A DNA stretch of 64,000 bases, taken from assembly GCA_018881555.1 (NCBI GenBank), contig JACAXG010000050.1:4464001-4528000 (forward strand), in the 5' to 3' direction. This stretch comes from Amblyornis subalaris (lineage: Eukaryota; Chordata; Aves; Passeriformes; Ptilonorhynchidae). The position numbers and the translations under genes are program-made. The notes beneath the pieces were generated by a model. It was not told where the DNA came from. It did not search any database and was given only the letters and a program-made list of their open reading frames with translations. Shown piece after piece: positions 11,989 to 25,700 of the stretch; the first letter of the stretch is position 1, and each line of letters opens with the position of its first letter.

Positions 11989-13979
11989 GTGAGTGCGACC
12001 GCGGCCGCCACCGCACCGGGGGGACGGGGCGGGACGGGATACGGCGGGACGGAGCGGACCGGGATGCGGCGGGACGGGATGAGACGGGACGGGCTGCCGC
12101 AGCGATAGCCGCTCCGGCTGGGCTTACGGCGCGGGACAGGGAGGGAGGGCAGCGCCAGCTCGGGGAAAAGACGCGAGGATACGGGGGGCGTGCACTCCTG
12201 GTGGGACAGCTGCGGCCCCACGGGGGCAGGTGCAACCTTGCGGGGATGGATGCAGCCNCGCTGTGACTGGTACGTTCTTGCAGGGCTCGGTACAACCTTT
12301 TAGGTTGTAGGTGCATCCTTATGGGGTCCAGTGTAAACCTGTGGGAGTAGGTGCAACCTTATTGCAACCCTACTGGCGAAGGTGCAACCTTATGTGTGTC
12401 TTATGGGGGGTGGGTGCATCTACAGGGGTAAACGTAATGTTCTGGGAGCAGCTGCAAGTCCTTGGGGGCAACTGCAGCGCTACTGAGGTGTGATCTTANA
12501 AGCGCAAGTGCAAGCTTAGGGGTCAGATGCACCCCTCTGGGGCCAGGAGGACCCGCGTTGCTTTCCAGCTGAGGTGGGGTGGGAGGCAAAGCTGGCACTC
12601 TGTGGCCTGACGGCACTCCTGGGCTGTGGGCTGCCCCAGCTTACAGAGCACATGCACAGTGAGTAGTTTAATCTGCAGAGAGGCTGACAGGGGTCTCAGC
12701 AGGGAGGCTGTCACTTCAGGGACTCCATAGGGCTCCTTTGCTAGAGGGTGCAGGAGGGCCAGTGGGTTGGAAGGCAGGTAGCCTGGGCAGCCAGAGCTGG
12801 CATGTGTCTGTGCTGGCAAGAGGATGCTCAGGGTTGCTGTATGTGTGTGCGGTTTCAGCAATAAATCTTCCACAGTGTCTTCACAAAAGGCAGAAAGCAA
12901 TCTGATTTTGGCTGTGGGGTTTAGAGGGGACATGAAAGACATTCAATAGGTTTGCAGCTTAAAAAAAAAAGAAAAAGAGATATCTGGTGGGAGGCAAGAC
13001 TTCAAGACTTGGGATAAGCGTGACAAATCCTAGGAGTTATGGAAAGTCCAATGATGCCTGTTTCCTAAATATCCCTCTAGTCCAAAACAGTGCTCTCTTT
13101 CTGTCTCACATGCAATTCCTATGCTTATTTCTCTCTGTGACTCTCCTGACAGGAGCTGGTGACCTGACTGGGGATGCCATGGGCTATGTGACAGGCGTGC
13201 TGGCCGTGCTGATACATGCTGCCTACCTGGTGCTCATTCAGAAAACCAGTGTAGATAGTGAATACGGACCCCTGACAGCTCAGTATGCCATCGCCGTTTC
13301 GGCCACCCCTTTTCTCATCATCTGCTCCTTTGCCAGCATGGATTCCATCAACGTCTGGTCCTTCCCGGGGTGGAAGGACCCTGCCATGGTATGCATCTTT
13401 ATTGCTTGTGTCCTGATTAGCTGTGCCATGAACTTTACCACCCTTCACTGCACTTACATTAACTCAGCTGTGACCACCAGCTTCGTAGGGGTGGTGAAGA
13501 GCATAGCCACCATCACAGTAGGCATGGTGGCATTCAATGATGTGGAGCCCACAAAGTTATTTATAGCCGGTGTTGTGGTCAACACCTTGGGGTCTGTCAT
13601 TTACTGCGTGGCCAAGTACGTTGAGACCAGGCAGCAGAGCAACTACGAGGACCTGGAGAAAGAAGCTAGAGAAGAGGAGGGGAAAAGGCAGGCTGGGGAC
13701 CAAGCTCTGTTTGCCATGGAGGCAGTTTCCCAGGGGAACGGGGCTGAGGAAGCAGCAGTGGAAGGATCATCCACAGGGGACAGACAGAGTGGAGAGGAAG
13801 ATAATGTCACTGAGAAATCAGCCAAGGCACCTGTGGTTCCGGGAAAATCCACCATCACACAAGAAGTGAACAGAAGCTCGTTGAAAGAAGCCTATCTTGG
13901 AGTATGGAGGTTGGTGAGGGGTGCTAATTATATAAAGAAGGATTATTTGATAGAAAATGAAGAGCTACCAAACCCTTAA
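11553..13979 (+). CDS. SLC35D3: SLC35D3, orphan nucleotide-sugar-transporter-like protein (two coding exons)
   Basis: Joining 11553-11988 to 13153-13979 gives 420 codons plus a TAA stop; human SLC35D3 is about 416. The intron (11989-13152) has donor G|GTGAGT and acceptor CCTGACAG and interrupts a Gly codon in phase 1, giving ...GAALAG|AGDLTGD. Ten membrane spans are expected for the SLC35 fold; hydrophobic segments are evident at residues about 11-32, 37-56, 76-94, 110-123, 129-146, 155-175, 188-206, 225-243, 253-273 and 280-298. The C-terminal tail (about 300-420) is hydrophilic and acidic, ending YLIENEELPNP as in mammals. In mice the gene is needed for platelet dense granules and dopamine D1 receptor trafficking; the transported substrate is unsettled. 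The N at 11939 is in CCN and leaves Pro unchanged. Start chosen at the first ATG in the frame, matching mammalian N-terminal length. Confidence 0.95.
12010..12106 (+). repeat. CGGGA-rich imperfect short tandem repeat in SLC35D3 intron 1
   Basis: Repeated GGGACGGG / GGCGGGACGG units directly after the splice donor, grading out of the CpG island. Imperfect copies, probably slippage-prone. Confidence 0.6.
12190..12548 (+). repeat. Degenerate minisatellite, ~20-bp unit around GGTGCAACCTTATGGGG
   Basis: Roughly 14 diverged copies in a row within SLC35D3 intron 1. Clear copies include GGTGCAACCTTGCGGGG (12229), GGTACAACCTTTTAGG (12290), GGTGCATCCTTATGGGG (12310), GGTGCAACCTTATTG (12350), GGTGCAACCTTATGTG (12380) and CAAGTGCAAGCTTAGGGG (12505). 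Unit spacing drifts between about 18 and 30 bp. No coding role is apparent. Confidence 0.75.
13153..13979 (+). CDS. SLC35D3: SLC35D3 coding exon 2
   Basis: Starts in phase 1 after TCTCCTGACAG. Encodes AGDLTGDAMGYVTGVLAV through the last membrane spans (NSAVTTSFVGVVKSIAT, LFIAGVVVNTLGSVIYCV) and the cytosolic tail, ending at TAA 13977-13979. The tail segment about residues 330-390 is low-complexity and diverged; both flanks (QQSNYEDLE and VWRLVRG...DYLIENEE) are conserved. Confidence 0.95.
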
Positions 13980-16730
13980 AAAGCAGATTTGAAAACCTAT
14001 TGCTTGAGGACAGACACCTGGTTCTCTGTACAGGGGGAAAGGCAGAACATACATTTCCACATCAATGCTTACAAATCCAAATCATTCAGGATGACTTTAC
14101 CTCATTGTCAAAAAGCAAAAGGTCATAGTTTGCTCATGCTTTGGGCTTGCTTTCAGCCGCTTTCAGTACGTCACTTTAGACCCACCTCAGCTAAGGTGCT
14201 GACACTCTGCTGCAGACACAGAGAGAGTTGGGTAATGGGAGGTCATGGGGTGCTTGCCCAGCAGTCTGGGCTATGAGGGACATCAGTACCACTGAGTTAC
14301 TCAGCAATGCCAGTGACACAGCAGTGGCCTATACCTTAGGTAGTGTCTGGAGCCTTGTGATTTTAACACATTTGGAGGCTCTGTCAATGTGTTTCTGTAT
14401 CTGTATCCATCCAATTATAGGTACTCTACCTAACTAATTCCTACAATATAAACTTGTGTTATCTGTACTTTTTTGTGGTCATCTGCATCAATACAATTGC
14501 AACAGAGNTGGAGGTTGTGCCACTTCAGTTATATTGGTGTAAAATCACTCTCTTATCTGAAGAATTGAAACTCTCCAGGCTGAGCCTCAGACCCGGTTTA
14601 CATTGGGTGCTTTGTGTCTTCAGTAGAAATGCTTTTGTCTTGTGGTGGTGTACATGAAAGCAGAACCAGATCTGAGCTTCTGAGAAGCTTTGATTAGCAG
14701 AAGAAGGATGTTTATCTATGAGCTTTAACTATACGTAGCATTTGGAATATTAGCTTGACTCAAATAAAAGAGTTTGGAAATGTTGATATGTATTGATTGG
14801 ATTTGGGAGGACTATAAAAAAATTAGGGAGAAAATTTGTGCCTTGTGTTATCCCTCCTTGTACCCTGAAGTCAGGTGAATCAGAGCCTGGCCTGGAACCC
14901 AGGTGTCCTCTCCATCCATTCTCTCATAAGCAGAGGCTGAGAGCAGAGCTGGGGACACCNACTCTCCGGAGTTCCCAGGGGTGCTTTTGCAGGACAGTTC
15001 TGCTACATCCCGGCCACGTGTTGGTACACGGCTTTGTGCGTGTCCACCCTCGCTGTCCCTGTGCTGTGTTGTCCAGTGGAAGAAAGTGTGGGCAGGCAGG
15101 CAGGAGCTGCCACATGCTCTGGCACATCCCATGGCCGAGCGCTTGCGGGCTGGGATGCTCAGTGTGTTCAGTACCAGGATGTCCATGGCTTTGGGACAAG
15201 CAGCTCCGCGTGCCCAGACTGTCTCCGCGGGCTGCGAGCGGCAGAGCTGCCTCTCCGCTCAGCCACTCAAGTGCTCCTCTGGGAAGCGGGAAGCAGGTAC
15301 TCCAGTGAAGCCTCTGCTGACTATGGTAACATTTTGTCCCGCTTCTGTTTAACTGGAAAGACTGTGGAAACAGATGTCTGAGTGTTTCTTTGCCTGAGGA
15401 TATCCTTTTGGTAGGTGGGGGCACTTGGGTGAAACCTTTGCTCAGACGAGACAGAGAAAAGGTTTGACTCTGAGTATTTCTCACCTCAAAAGGGTGCTGC
15501 GGCCATTGGGGCCACCTTGACCACAGACTGAAACAAGTCATTATCATTTCCTGAAAAAATGGACCAAGTGTGTTGGTGTTGTTTTTAATATTGTTGTTGT
15601 TGTTCTTAATAATTCTTAATAATTATTTATTGTTATTTATTAAGCCACTGAACTGAAAATCAATTATTCCCACAGCCCTAATTAACCAGTGCCTAGCCCA
15701 ATGCTCTCTCCAGCCGAGCAGGCAGCATTAACCTCACAGCACGTTCAGTCCAAAGAGAGCANTTTGCCCAGCAGGGAATATTTGCAAAACGGCTCTCTGG
15801 TGAAGCTTTAGNTTCTTGTCAATAAATGCAGGCAGAAACATCGGGTGCTGTGGCAGTATGTTTTCTGAGTTATTGCAGAAGTTGCCTGACCTGGCGTCAC
15901 CCATGAATTTTGAAAGAGATGGCTATAAGGACATTTATGCTCAAAGCCTGTAGCTGCTGAGCTGCGGGACAGGGCATGGAGATCTGTACATCACGTTATG
16001 TATAGCTTGTGTTAAAGAGTTGAGAGATACTGGCTGTGTGCCAAAATACGTTTACCTTCTGTTCAAGCTCCATATGGGATCTTTTCAATAAAAGTACTAT
16101 TTATTGTTTCTAGGCTAATATAATAGGGCTTTTGTTAGTTTTTCAAGTGCATCCTACACTAAAGAAGTTTGTGCCTATGACTTATTGTTGCTGTATTAGT
16201 GAACTCGGTGTGATATTGAACTGCATTGTAATTATACAGATGGCTGGAGAGAAAACCACATTTCTGCCCTGTCCTCACTGTGCTCGGTGTTTGTCCACAA
16301 AAAATGTGGATCTTCTTACCACCTGGATGCCAGTCTTAGATCCCATAGTGCACACACTGTGTTTCACACATGCTGTAGGAAGCTCTCCCCCTGGACTCTT
16401 GTTTCAGGACTTTTTCCTGGGGTGGGTTAAATGTTTTTCCACTTACTGTTGTTGAATTATTAGTAGAAATCTGTGGAAATCCAAACAGTTTTGACTATTA
16501 AAAAAGCTGCTGTTACAATGTTGTACGTTTGCATGTATAGTCAAAATGTGATTATATTGTGTTCTGTTTATGCCTGTAAATTCCCTAAATTAAAATGGGA
16601 ATTTGGCAAATGCAATCCACTTTTTCAGTACCAGACACTGTCGCACAATAAAATAAAAATACTGCCTCGTGCTGAGGTATTTTAATAGCATCAGCGGAAG
16701 ACTGCAGAACGCAATGTGGGAATAAAATGC
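13980..16730 (+). other. SLC35D3: SLC35D3 3' UTR and downstream flank
   Basis: Non-coding sequence after the stop. The nearest canonical AATAAA is at 14763-14768 (about 785 nt past the stop); others are at 15821-15826, 16087-16092, 16647-16652 and 16721-16726. Choice of poly(A) site is unknown. Overlapping open frames at about 14.8-15.5 kb on both strands look like chance frames in moderately GC-rich sequence. An AT-rich stretch with TTG and TAAT repeats lies at 15590-15650. Confidence 0.5.
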
Positions 16731-19700
16731 ACTGCTTTCCAAAGGTCTTCTGGTTTTCTTATTGTTGCTGCTCCAGGGTGCTCATTTTTGCTTCATTTGT
16801 AGTTATTCTTGTGCGTTTATACCATCCAAATTTCCTCAACATCTGACCACACACTATAAATACTGTCATGGACAGAGGGACTAAGGATAGACAAAGGAAC
16901 ATAGGATTCCGAAGTGCTGGGACCTCTGTACAGCTTGAAGTTTCTGTGGTTCTCAGCAGTAGTTTTTTGGTTACATATTTAAGATGATTTAATGTCACTG
17001 GTGTCATTGTTGTAACTCTAGAATAAATAAAAGTAAGACAATGCTCATTATTAATAGTTCTTTTATACAATCATTGCATTATTAAAGGACATAATATTAA
17101 TTTCACTTTACAATGCTAAGTATTTGTATATCCATCTATGTCGCATGTTAGTGCTAGGAGATGACTTAAGCATTCATTTTTACCTGTTTGCTTTGGATGA
17201 AAGGTACGTAATGTGCCCGTGGCTGAAACTGGGTTGTGCCAGACCAGGCTGTGGTCGGTGATTATTGCCGAATTCATCTTAGAACTCCACACAAATGTGC
17301 CTGCAGGTTAATTTAGAGAAAGAAGCTGTCCTTGTTATCAGATAATAAATGAACCTGATGCACAATGACTGCTTTGACAATAAACATGAATTTCAGTGTC
17401 AACACATCCTTGAGTAACACCTGCTGTAGCACTCCTAGTTTTGCANGTACACGCACATGCACGCACACAAATACACCTGCAACAGGACAAAAAAAGCCAG
17501 ACTGGCTACCTTTTTTGAAATACAGTCTGTTGTCTAAGAAATTAAAGAGAGGACAGTTTATTGGGAGGCAGGTACAGTTAAAATTTCTAAGGATAAATTA
17601 AAAATTTGCATACATCACTGAGAAACTAGTCTTGTATTTGCCATCGCTTCCACAGGAAAAATATACAGCAACAAAAACCAACTATCTGACAGTGAAAGAA
17701 ATTTTACTGTTTATTAAGCAACACTCCAGACCCCTGTATATATCCGGGGATAGTTTATTGCCAGTGTTTAACAGCCTCCTGTAATTCTGTTTGCTGCAAA
17801 AATGTCTGCTTGCTGCAAAGGCTTCAGTAGGCAAAGAGGTGCAAGCCCTTTTGTTCTGGTCTCTAAATTAACATTTGAGCATTTTTCTGCTTATCATGGT
17901 GAAGGTTTAACACCTTAACCCTCTCTGCCCATGTCCTGTATAATTTCATATATTGCTTTGAGGTTTCTTCTGTGTTTTTTTAACCTGAAGCCTAAGTGCA
18001 GTGCAGGCAATCAACTCTACCTCTCAATTAGCTGCTGTATTCATGCTTCAGTAGCTTGTTGAAGGTCATCGGGAAGCTTTTCACTTCAACCTCGTTCCTG
18101 TTGGGAATTGATGAGCATGCACATACTCTCATTTCTCTTCCTTTGTTCCCACTGTATCTCCCAAATCTTGTTTGTAGCGTCCATCTGAAAACCTCTGCCA
18201 GTGGTGGAGGACTTGCCACAGAGGCTTCTGCCACTTTATTTTTTTTTCTAGAAAGGCAGGGAAGGGATGGACCAGGAGGATCTTGTATGTCCAGATTGCT
18301 TCTTTCTACCTTTGTGCGTGTTTCTGCCCACCAGCTCGCTGCATCCCAAATCCCTATATAGCTCAGCCCTGGCTGTGTCCCAGCTTCTTGTGGAGCTGGG
18401 CCCGGGCTTTGTACCAGTGTCCTGTGGAGCTGGGCTGTGCACAGGACAGACGCCGGAGTGAGGGCCCTCCCTCTGCCAGCCAGCCAGCACTGAAATCCGG
18501 CTGTGTGCCGGTGTAGAGATTTATTACACATGCAGAACCAGGAGATTTTTCGTAGTAACGTTTTAAGTAATAAGGCTATAAACCTGCTGTTGAGCCAGGC
18601 TTGTTTTTATTATAGGTGGAGACTAAGAAAGCCAGTCACACTTCAATGCTAAACATTGTGTTTGAATAGGAGAGAAGCAGCTTGAGATGAAAACCCAGGC
18701 AGAGAGCATGTAAACAATGCTCAAAGTGGTACATGAGATGGGATAAAGATGGATGGGGAAAGTGTGTGAGTCACAAATTAGGATGGATGGGGAATATGCA
18801 ATAGTTTGCAGAAAAGCAAAATGTTCTTGCATGAAAAAAGTAATGACAGCATTAGAAACCAATGGCCAAAGAGTGTGGTGAATCTGCAGTGAATGCACTT
18901 GAATTTGGGCTCTCCAAGAGCAATGCACATGAAGGAGAAAGGCAGAGTGAATGAGCTGGCTGGGGGAAAGATGGCTGGATCTATTCTTTGTGATTGTATG
19001 ATCTTTTTCCTTGCTGGACAGTTGTAAGAAATTTTGCTCTGGGCACATTAATTTTCTTAATAAGTTTGTCCTTTATCAAGTAAAAGCAGTGTCAGTTTTG
19101 TTCTCAAAATTACAGCACTTTTTTTTTTTTAATTAGGTGCTATTGATTTTGTTGCTGACAAAACAAGAAGATTTCAACAATTATTTAACAGAATTCAGAA
19201 TTTCTCTGATAAAGAGCAATAACTTCTAAGGTCACAGACTGTCTCTTACCTGACATGAAGGTCAANTGAGAGAGAATAATGAGTTGGAACTGGCCATGAT
19301 AGTAAACCAGGCAGGTTTATCGGCGGCTGTAAATAATGAGTATCATCAGTAAATAAAAACAGCTACAGGCTGCTGTGTATATCACCATTAACTCCTTGTG
19401 TCTTGAATTGTGTTAATTCTGTTAAGAGCTTTTTCTGTCTTCAGAGTATCTCTGCAAATTTGTCCTAATGGTTAGTCCAATTCCAAACCATGTACACCTG
19501 CTTAAAAGGTAGAATATGGGTTTTCCCTTCTGTTTATCAAACCACTAGCTAACCTGGGCTCTGAAGAGAAGAGAGGTTCCCTCTGTCAATATGTCATCTT
19601 GAGTGAGTGAACATTCAGGAGCACAGAAAACATCCAACAACATATGTTACTGCAAACATGTAAAAAGCAGCTAAATATTTCCTTATGAAAATTTTACAGG

Positions 19701-22700
19701 ATTTTACACAATTTGCAGGAAAAAAATTGAATTTCCTCAAGCATAGTGGCTGAAAGGCCTCGGAGTCTGAACATTCATTGAACACCAGAAGGCTGAGGCA
19801 CACACAACACACCACAACTGAGAGCACAGCCACACAGTTTTGGTCCTGGGATTTGCAATATTTTCTAAAAGAAAATAGACTGGGGTGTATTTGCCTGGCA
19901 CCACAGAACAAATTGCTTAATTTAGGAAAGCTGGGGTGCAGGTCTCTGAGAAAAGCTTCTCTTCAAAGAAGGATCACTGCCAAGCCAGCAACATATTTCA
20001 AGGATTCCTGAGACAGGGTTGGACTTTCAAAATTGCTCAACTGTTTGGTTTCTTTTATTAATAGAAGTTATGAGTGAGCAGAATCATCTGTAATATCTGG
20101 TCATGTCCTGGGGTGCCTTCTGAATGCTGAACTCTTCTGGACCACTTGGATGTTGCAGTGGCTGGATCAAACCAGTGCAACTCACGATGCATCCAGCTCT
20201 GTCATCCAACACAACCAGCACACTTTCTTTTTCTGTCTGGGGAATCTACTTAACAATGACTAAGTATGCTTGTATACTTGCAAAGGTCTTTTATAGCTGC
20301 TNCAAATACTCAATGCTACAGTTCAGGAAAGATGCTAAGCAACAGCTGGCTGATGTGGAGGATGAAAATGACAGCCAGAGCTGCCTTTTCAACGGAAGAT
20401 TTTGCAGAGGAGTTTGAGTTATTTGCTATCCAAGCTTTAGACTTTCCCCACCTTTATCTACTTCAGTGCCTTTCCTCAAAACCTGCAAATTTGTGTCGTG
20501 ACTGAGCTTTGGTGTTGATTTGGAACCATTCTTTTTATATATCCTTTCTGACAACTTCACCTCTGCCTGTCTCCCTGTTGCTGGTCAGTGTGGTTGTTGT
20601 ATCAAGGCNNGCAGAGAAGAATACAAAATACAATCCAAGGAGTACNCGAAAAAGGTGGCAAAAAGTGGTATTATTTATTAATATACTGACTTCTTTATAC
20701 CTTAGTACACCTGAATGCCATAAGGTCATTGGTACCTTGACCATCCACCTCTCAGGATGAGTGGTTAGATCCAACTACACCTTATTGAAAATATTTTTCC
20801 AAACATGCAATAACAACATTACATAACCACTCACAGGTGCACGATAAGATGTTTTTCTAAAAGAAAGCAACTTGCTGTTTTCCATAGCTTTCTATGGGAA
20901 AGAACAGCTTCTCACAGAATACAAGAAGTTGGAAAATTCCTCTGCCAAAGCTTTTCAGTATCCACAGGTCAGATAGGGCACAACACCCAGAGCCCTGGGC
21001 CTGGCACACACCCTCTAGTCCTCTTCAGCAGCCAGCCCACATAAAATGCCAGATGCCACTCTCATGGACAAAAATAAGGACACATTGTTCTGTACTTGAG
21101 ATTCATTACAGATTTGTGCAGATTCATGCTCATCATGAAAAGCACAGTAAGACATTCAGAGCCAAGAAGGCTTCACTGCATCCCCGCATTTAAATCATGG
21201 TTTGAAAACAGAGATTATTTCTTAGTGGGGCTCCTCTTTGTGTTTTGTATAGATCCAACGTGTTGGCACATTAATTGGTGAACTTGGAAGGCTTGGGCTG
21301 TGATGTGAACACAGATTCCTAGGTGGCAACATAGAGCAGTCACCACAACCCTTCCCTGTTGCCATCAGGGGTGCTCTTGTTCATTGCACTAAAACATTTG
21401 TGCTTTTTGTGCCTTGACCAAGCCTTCATTGAGTAGGACATGAATCTAAATTAAAATATTTTGCTACATNAGGGTCTCAGNCACTTCCCNAAGCCAAGGA
21501 TAGTGTTAGAAGTGGATTTTGGGATTACTTTTCTATCTGACCAAGCAGAGATCTGTGCTTGAGAAGCTAACACTTAGAATTCCAGCAATGCAAAGCCAAA
21601 GAAACAGCCCCTCCACCCAAATCTATTTAGTGACATTGCTGTGGCAATACAGCTGATGGTAAAAGCAGCTGCTGCAGGAGAAGGGAGTTTCTGCTGATTC
21701 GGTGTGTTCCATGGGACTGTGTAGCACTGTGGCATCGGGGAAGGGCCACCAGCTGCCAGGGCCATGCCAGCACCCTCAAACAAGCAGAGCTGTAACTGCA
21801 GAGGCTGTTGGAGAGCAGCTCTGGGCACTAATGCTGCGTGGGTGAGTGTTCCCCTGCAGGGGCAGGGATTTGCCCCTTTTCCAAAGCTCCTTAGAGGCAT
21901 CTGGCANACCAGAGCTCACTCAGTCCCTCCCCATGCAGGGTAACAGGTCAGCTCAGGTGCTCAGTGCTATCATGGCGAGGGAAAGGAACAGTACAAATTT
22001 TACCTGTGCAGTCCTGTGCTATTACCTCAGCAAAATTCTCCCTTTATTACTTTTTTTTCCCCAGGCACAGCTCCTTCTATGCTTCTGAAAGGAAATATGC
22101 ACATGCACTAATAGTTTTTTTAGAAGAAAAGATTTATTTAAGCAGCAAGTTCCTGCAGGCAATACAACACCTGCTGAGCTTGCAAAATCATTCAGTGTAT
22201 GGAATGGATTNGGTTGGTGGCGGCCTTATTCTCATTGCCTTCGAAGTGGCTGGGAAAACTGAGATGTAAAGGTAAGGGCTGTAATAAAGAACGAGCTCTG
22301 TAAAGTGGCTTTGCTGTGGCAAACCTTGAAACCCATTTGATAATGTCAGGGATTTGCCATTGTTCTTGAAGCTGACTTGACAAACAATTCTGGCATCTCC
22401 ACAGTAGAGCCTTAGAATAAAAAATGTCACAAATTCAATCTCCTGCAAGATAAGGAGTAGCCAGCTGATTCCCAGGGTGCAGGCAGCGCTGATCTGCCCT
22501 GCTATCGGTGAACGCTGCTGCAATGGGATATCTAATTTAGGTAAGTGCATTTCCAGCATTAGGGTGCATAAAGCCTGACTGTGAGTGGCTGCCAGTAGAG
22601 ATGCACAAGACCAATTTTGCAGATTCATGCAAAAAAACTGCTCTCATTTTAACTAAAATGCTAAGCTTGAGTAATAATAATAATAAAAGTATTATAATCT

Positions 22701-25700
22701 ATCAGGGAAGAAGGAAAGCCAAAGGAAGCAAAAAAGCTAGAGTCCCACAGACACATTTCCAAAAACTTGCAGTGCTGTTGCTCTGCATTTTCCAGTCAGA
22801 ATAACGAACATTTGAGTAATAACAAGAAGAACATATATAATTTGGNTTATTTTAAATCCAGTGTCACTATCTGATCCAAATGTGGGTGCAGGGAGCCCAT
22901 AAGGTGCTTCAGTAGGAGCCACCCGAGTCTGAGCCATGGGCATCCTGATGCATTCAAAGCGGGAGAAGCCTCCATCCATGGCATGCAGGAATCTGGGAGG
23001 CTGGAAGTGAATACATCTGCTGCCTTGTTCTGTCTTTGTGTACCCAGATGAAATTTAAAACTTCACAATCATTTCATTTGCTGCCTGCTTTTCTTCAGGA
23101 GCAAATCTCTCCCCCCCCCATTTTTTTTTCATGTGACAATGCCTCAACTGACCTTTACATTACACTATTCCCAGAAAAAAAAAGAAAGCCAGAAGAATTG
23201 ATTTTTTTTTTGGTGGCGGGGGGGTGGAGGTTTTTTTTTTGTTTTGTGGGTTTTGGTTTTTTTTTTGGTACCACAGACTTCAGGTTAATTTAGTAATCCT
23301 TTTTTCTCTGCTAAGTTGCTTTCTTGAAGGTGAAGGTTTAGATGAACTACTCCATTCGCTTTTGGTCTATCTGATATGTGAGANAAAGATTAGATGATCC
23401 ACCAAAGTTGCCGTTTTTGTTACGCCAGTTGTGACAGGAGCTGCTGTGTTCCAGGGCTGGTGTTTATGTTTAAATAAAGCCCATTAGACTTGGACTATAG
23501 CCAGGTCTTTCATTGCTGGGACCTTTTCAACTGAAAACAGAATTGCACTCCCTCTGAAACTGTGGTGTCACTCCCATTTGCAAGAGGACACATGAGTATT
23601 TGGGGGTTTCATCCATTGATTTGGGGCTGTGGGTTAATTCTGTAGATTTGGTGAGATCAATGTGCTTCAAAACAAGTAAAGAGCCAGCTTGCTTCTGCTA
23701 CACTGACATGGTCCCATAATGCCAATGAAATTGATTGGCAAAAAGCTGTTTCAGGACAAATAGGTCCCTCATGAGCTATGAGCATCTCTCCCGATCATGA
23801 AATGATGGACATAAAACTGCAGAGTTCTCTGCTGTGGAAGCAGAGAGGAGCATTAAAAAGGTCCTGTGAGGGGAGTGTGATTTTATATACCTGTCACAGG
23901 AGCTGCTTAGATGCGGCTCAGGATTTTTGCCTTGTTTGTTACCATTTCCCTTGTTGTGGAACAGTTCCTTGTGGGGATTGTTGTCTACCTGTATTTAGAA
24001 ATGTTGAATGGAGAGCTTTTACTGACTATTTTTTCTCTTGGTGCTACACAGTTTGCTGTCATTTTGTCATTAGCTAAGGTTTTCACCCCACTCCCTGTGT
24101 CCAGCCACAAACACTGTGCTGGGAGATACCTGCCTCTTGAGTTCAGATGCANTCTGCAAGTTGTGAATCTGCTACTTGGCAAAATTCAGGGGCAGGAATG
24201 TCCAATGCAGGAAAAGGGGAGTGGATGAACTCAGTGGGGGCTAAAAACTTCCTTGATCAGTGGCAGATCCACTTGAGGAAATATCTGCCCTTCTCCTCCT
24301 TCTGACTGCCCATTGACAGACTCCTCATCTCGTCACTGGTTTTCCTGTAGCAGGATCTAAAATGATCAATCTTTAGTTTAGCCAAAAGTTACATTCTTCT
24401 CTTTTCCACTGTTCTGCTGCATTTCACACTGTCAAGTCTCAGGCTGGTCTTGCACTGCTGGCCCTTCTGGCCATATCTACACTGCAAGTGGTGCAGAATT
24501 ATTATGACTTTTCAGTGCCATCAAGGGCAGACTGGCCTCTTTCATGTTTGCCCCTGAGTTTTCTTTGGGTCTCAGGTACAACTATAATTTTCATTACNTT
24601 TTTTTTTTCCAAGTAGAATTATCCAATATAATGGGAGGACTGTGCTTTAACTCTGGGTTCAAAGCAAATAGAAATTTCCTTCACACATGAAGCATTAGAC
24701 TGGTGTCACTTGTTGCCAAAGGATGCAGCGGAAGCTAAAACTTTCCTTTATGTCATAGCCACAGGGAACAGAAGTCTATATACCCATGTATTCCATGTAC
24801 TCCATGTACCGGAGGGTTAATAAATACAGAAAACTCATATAAATCAGGAAGTTATTTGAGACTGAAATATGTTGAGTTTGGGAGTGTATTCAGAGGATGT
24901 ACCATGCACAGCCTCCTGCTTTTATTCCAGTANTCTGCTTATGGTGCTGCTGAGAATGGGATACCAGGCAAGATAGACCTTTGGTTTGACCCAGTGTGGT
25001 CATTTGTGTGTTTTCTGTAATGCATTCTCTAGGAAGAATGTCTGTAAAGGTTTCTTCAAGATACAGTCCACCTTCAAAGGTCTTATAAAAACTGTCCTTC
25101 AGCAATTTACTTACTCCCTTTTGCCACCAATCCTTATTTTAAAAATTGTGCTTACCTGCTGTTAATTTCTTTGTTGCACTTTCTGGCTTGGTTTTNTACC
25201 TCTGCTGTGCCAAAATAGTGACTCAGCATTGTTAGAAGTAAATAAGGGTCCTTGCAAAGGCCATTGAGTTCTACTGGACAAGTTCGCCAGCACTGACTGC
25301 TTTTGAGTGTATGTCCTGCTGGATTCCCCCACCTCCTCAGCTATAAAACACCACAGTAAACACAAATGGACATATAATATCTATCATTATTATGGGTAGT
25401 GCTGTGTTCCTAAGAGTGAGTAAGTACTCCCTGTAAGCGAATGATGTACTTGCTCCAGCTCTCTCAGAGAGCTTTTAGACAATTCCCAGTTTACAAGCAC
25501 AACATAAGCTCTGTCAATAGATAGTCATCAAAAGTTTCATTTTACTACTTCCATCCATCATGCCTACAAAACTTGAATGGAACTGGGCTGGTGTCTTGCT
25601 GTGCAACACTAAGAGATGCTTGCAGCTTTAGAAGGTAATGGTCTTATATGCTTCCCCTTAGTTGCATCCACCATTTGCTTTTTNCTCCCACATCCTTTGC

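Larger units (their letters stand above)
10780..12200 (+). promoter_or_regulatory. SLC35D3: CpG island / SLC35D3 promoter and first exon
   Basis: The only large CpG-dense block in the window. Frequent GCGG, CGCC and GGGCGG-like GC boxes surround the SLC35D3 start codon at 11553. There is no TATA box in a convincing place, which fits a dispersed CpG-island promoter. Long open frames on both strands here are a by-product of GC richness. Many G-runs on the + strand (11210-11400) could fold into G-quadruplexes. The transcription start cannot be fixed by eye. Confidence 0.8.

Noticed and set aside
10665..12316. Long open frames (up to about 390 codons) on both strands around the SLC35D3 start
   Set aside because: All overlap the CpG island, are Arg/Pro/Gly/Ala-rich and conflict with the SLC35D3 frame. 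High GC removes stop codons; not genes.
14793..15547. Overlapping open frames of 115-207 codons on both strands
   Set aside because: Moderately GC-rich non-coding DNA; no start context, splice sites or domains, and frames overlap on opposite strands.
18028..18531. 167-codon minus-strand frame with + strand shadows
   Set aside because: Contains small internal repeats (GTGGAGCTGGGC) and no recognisable protein; likely chance.
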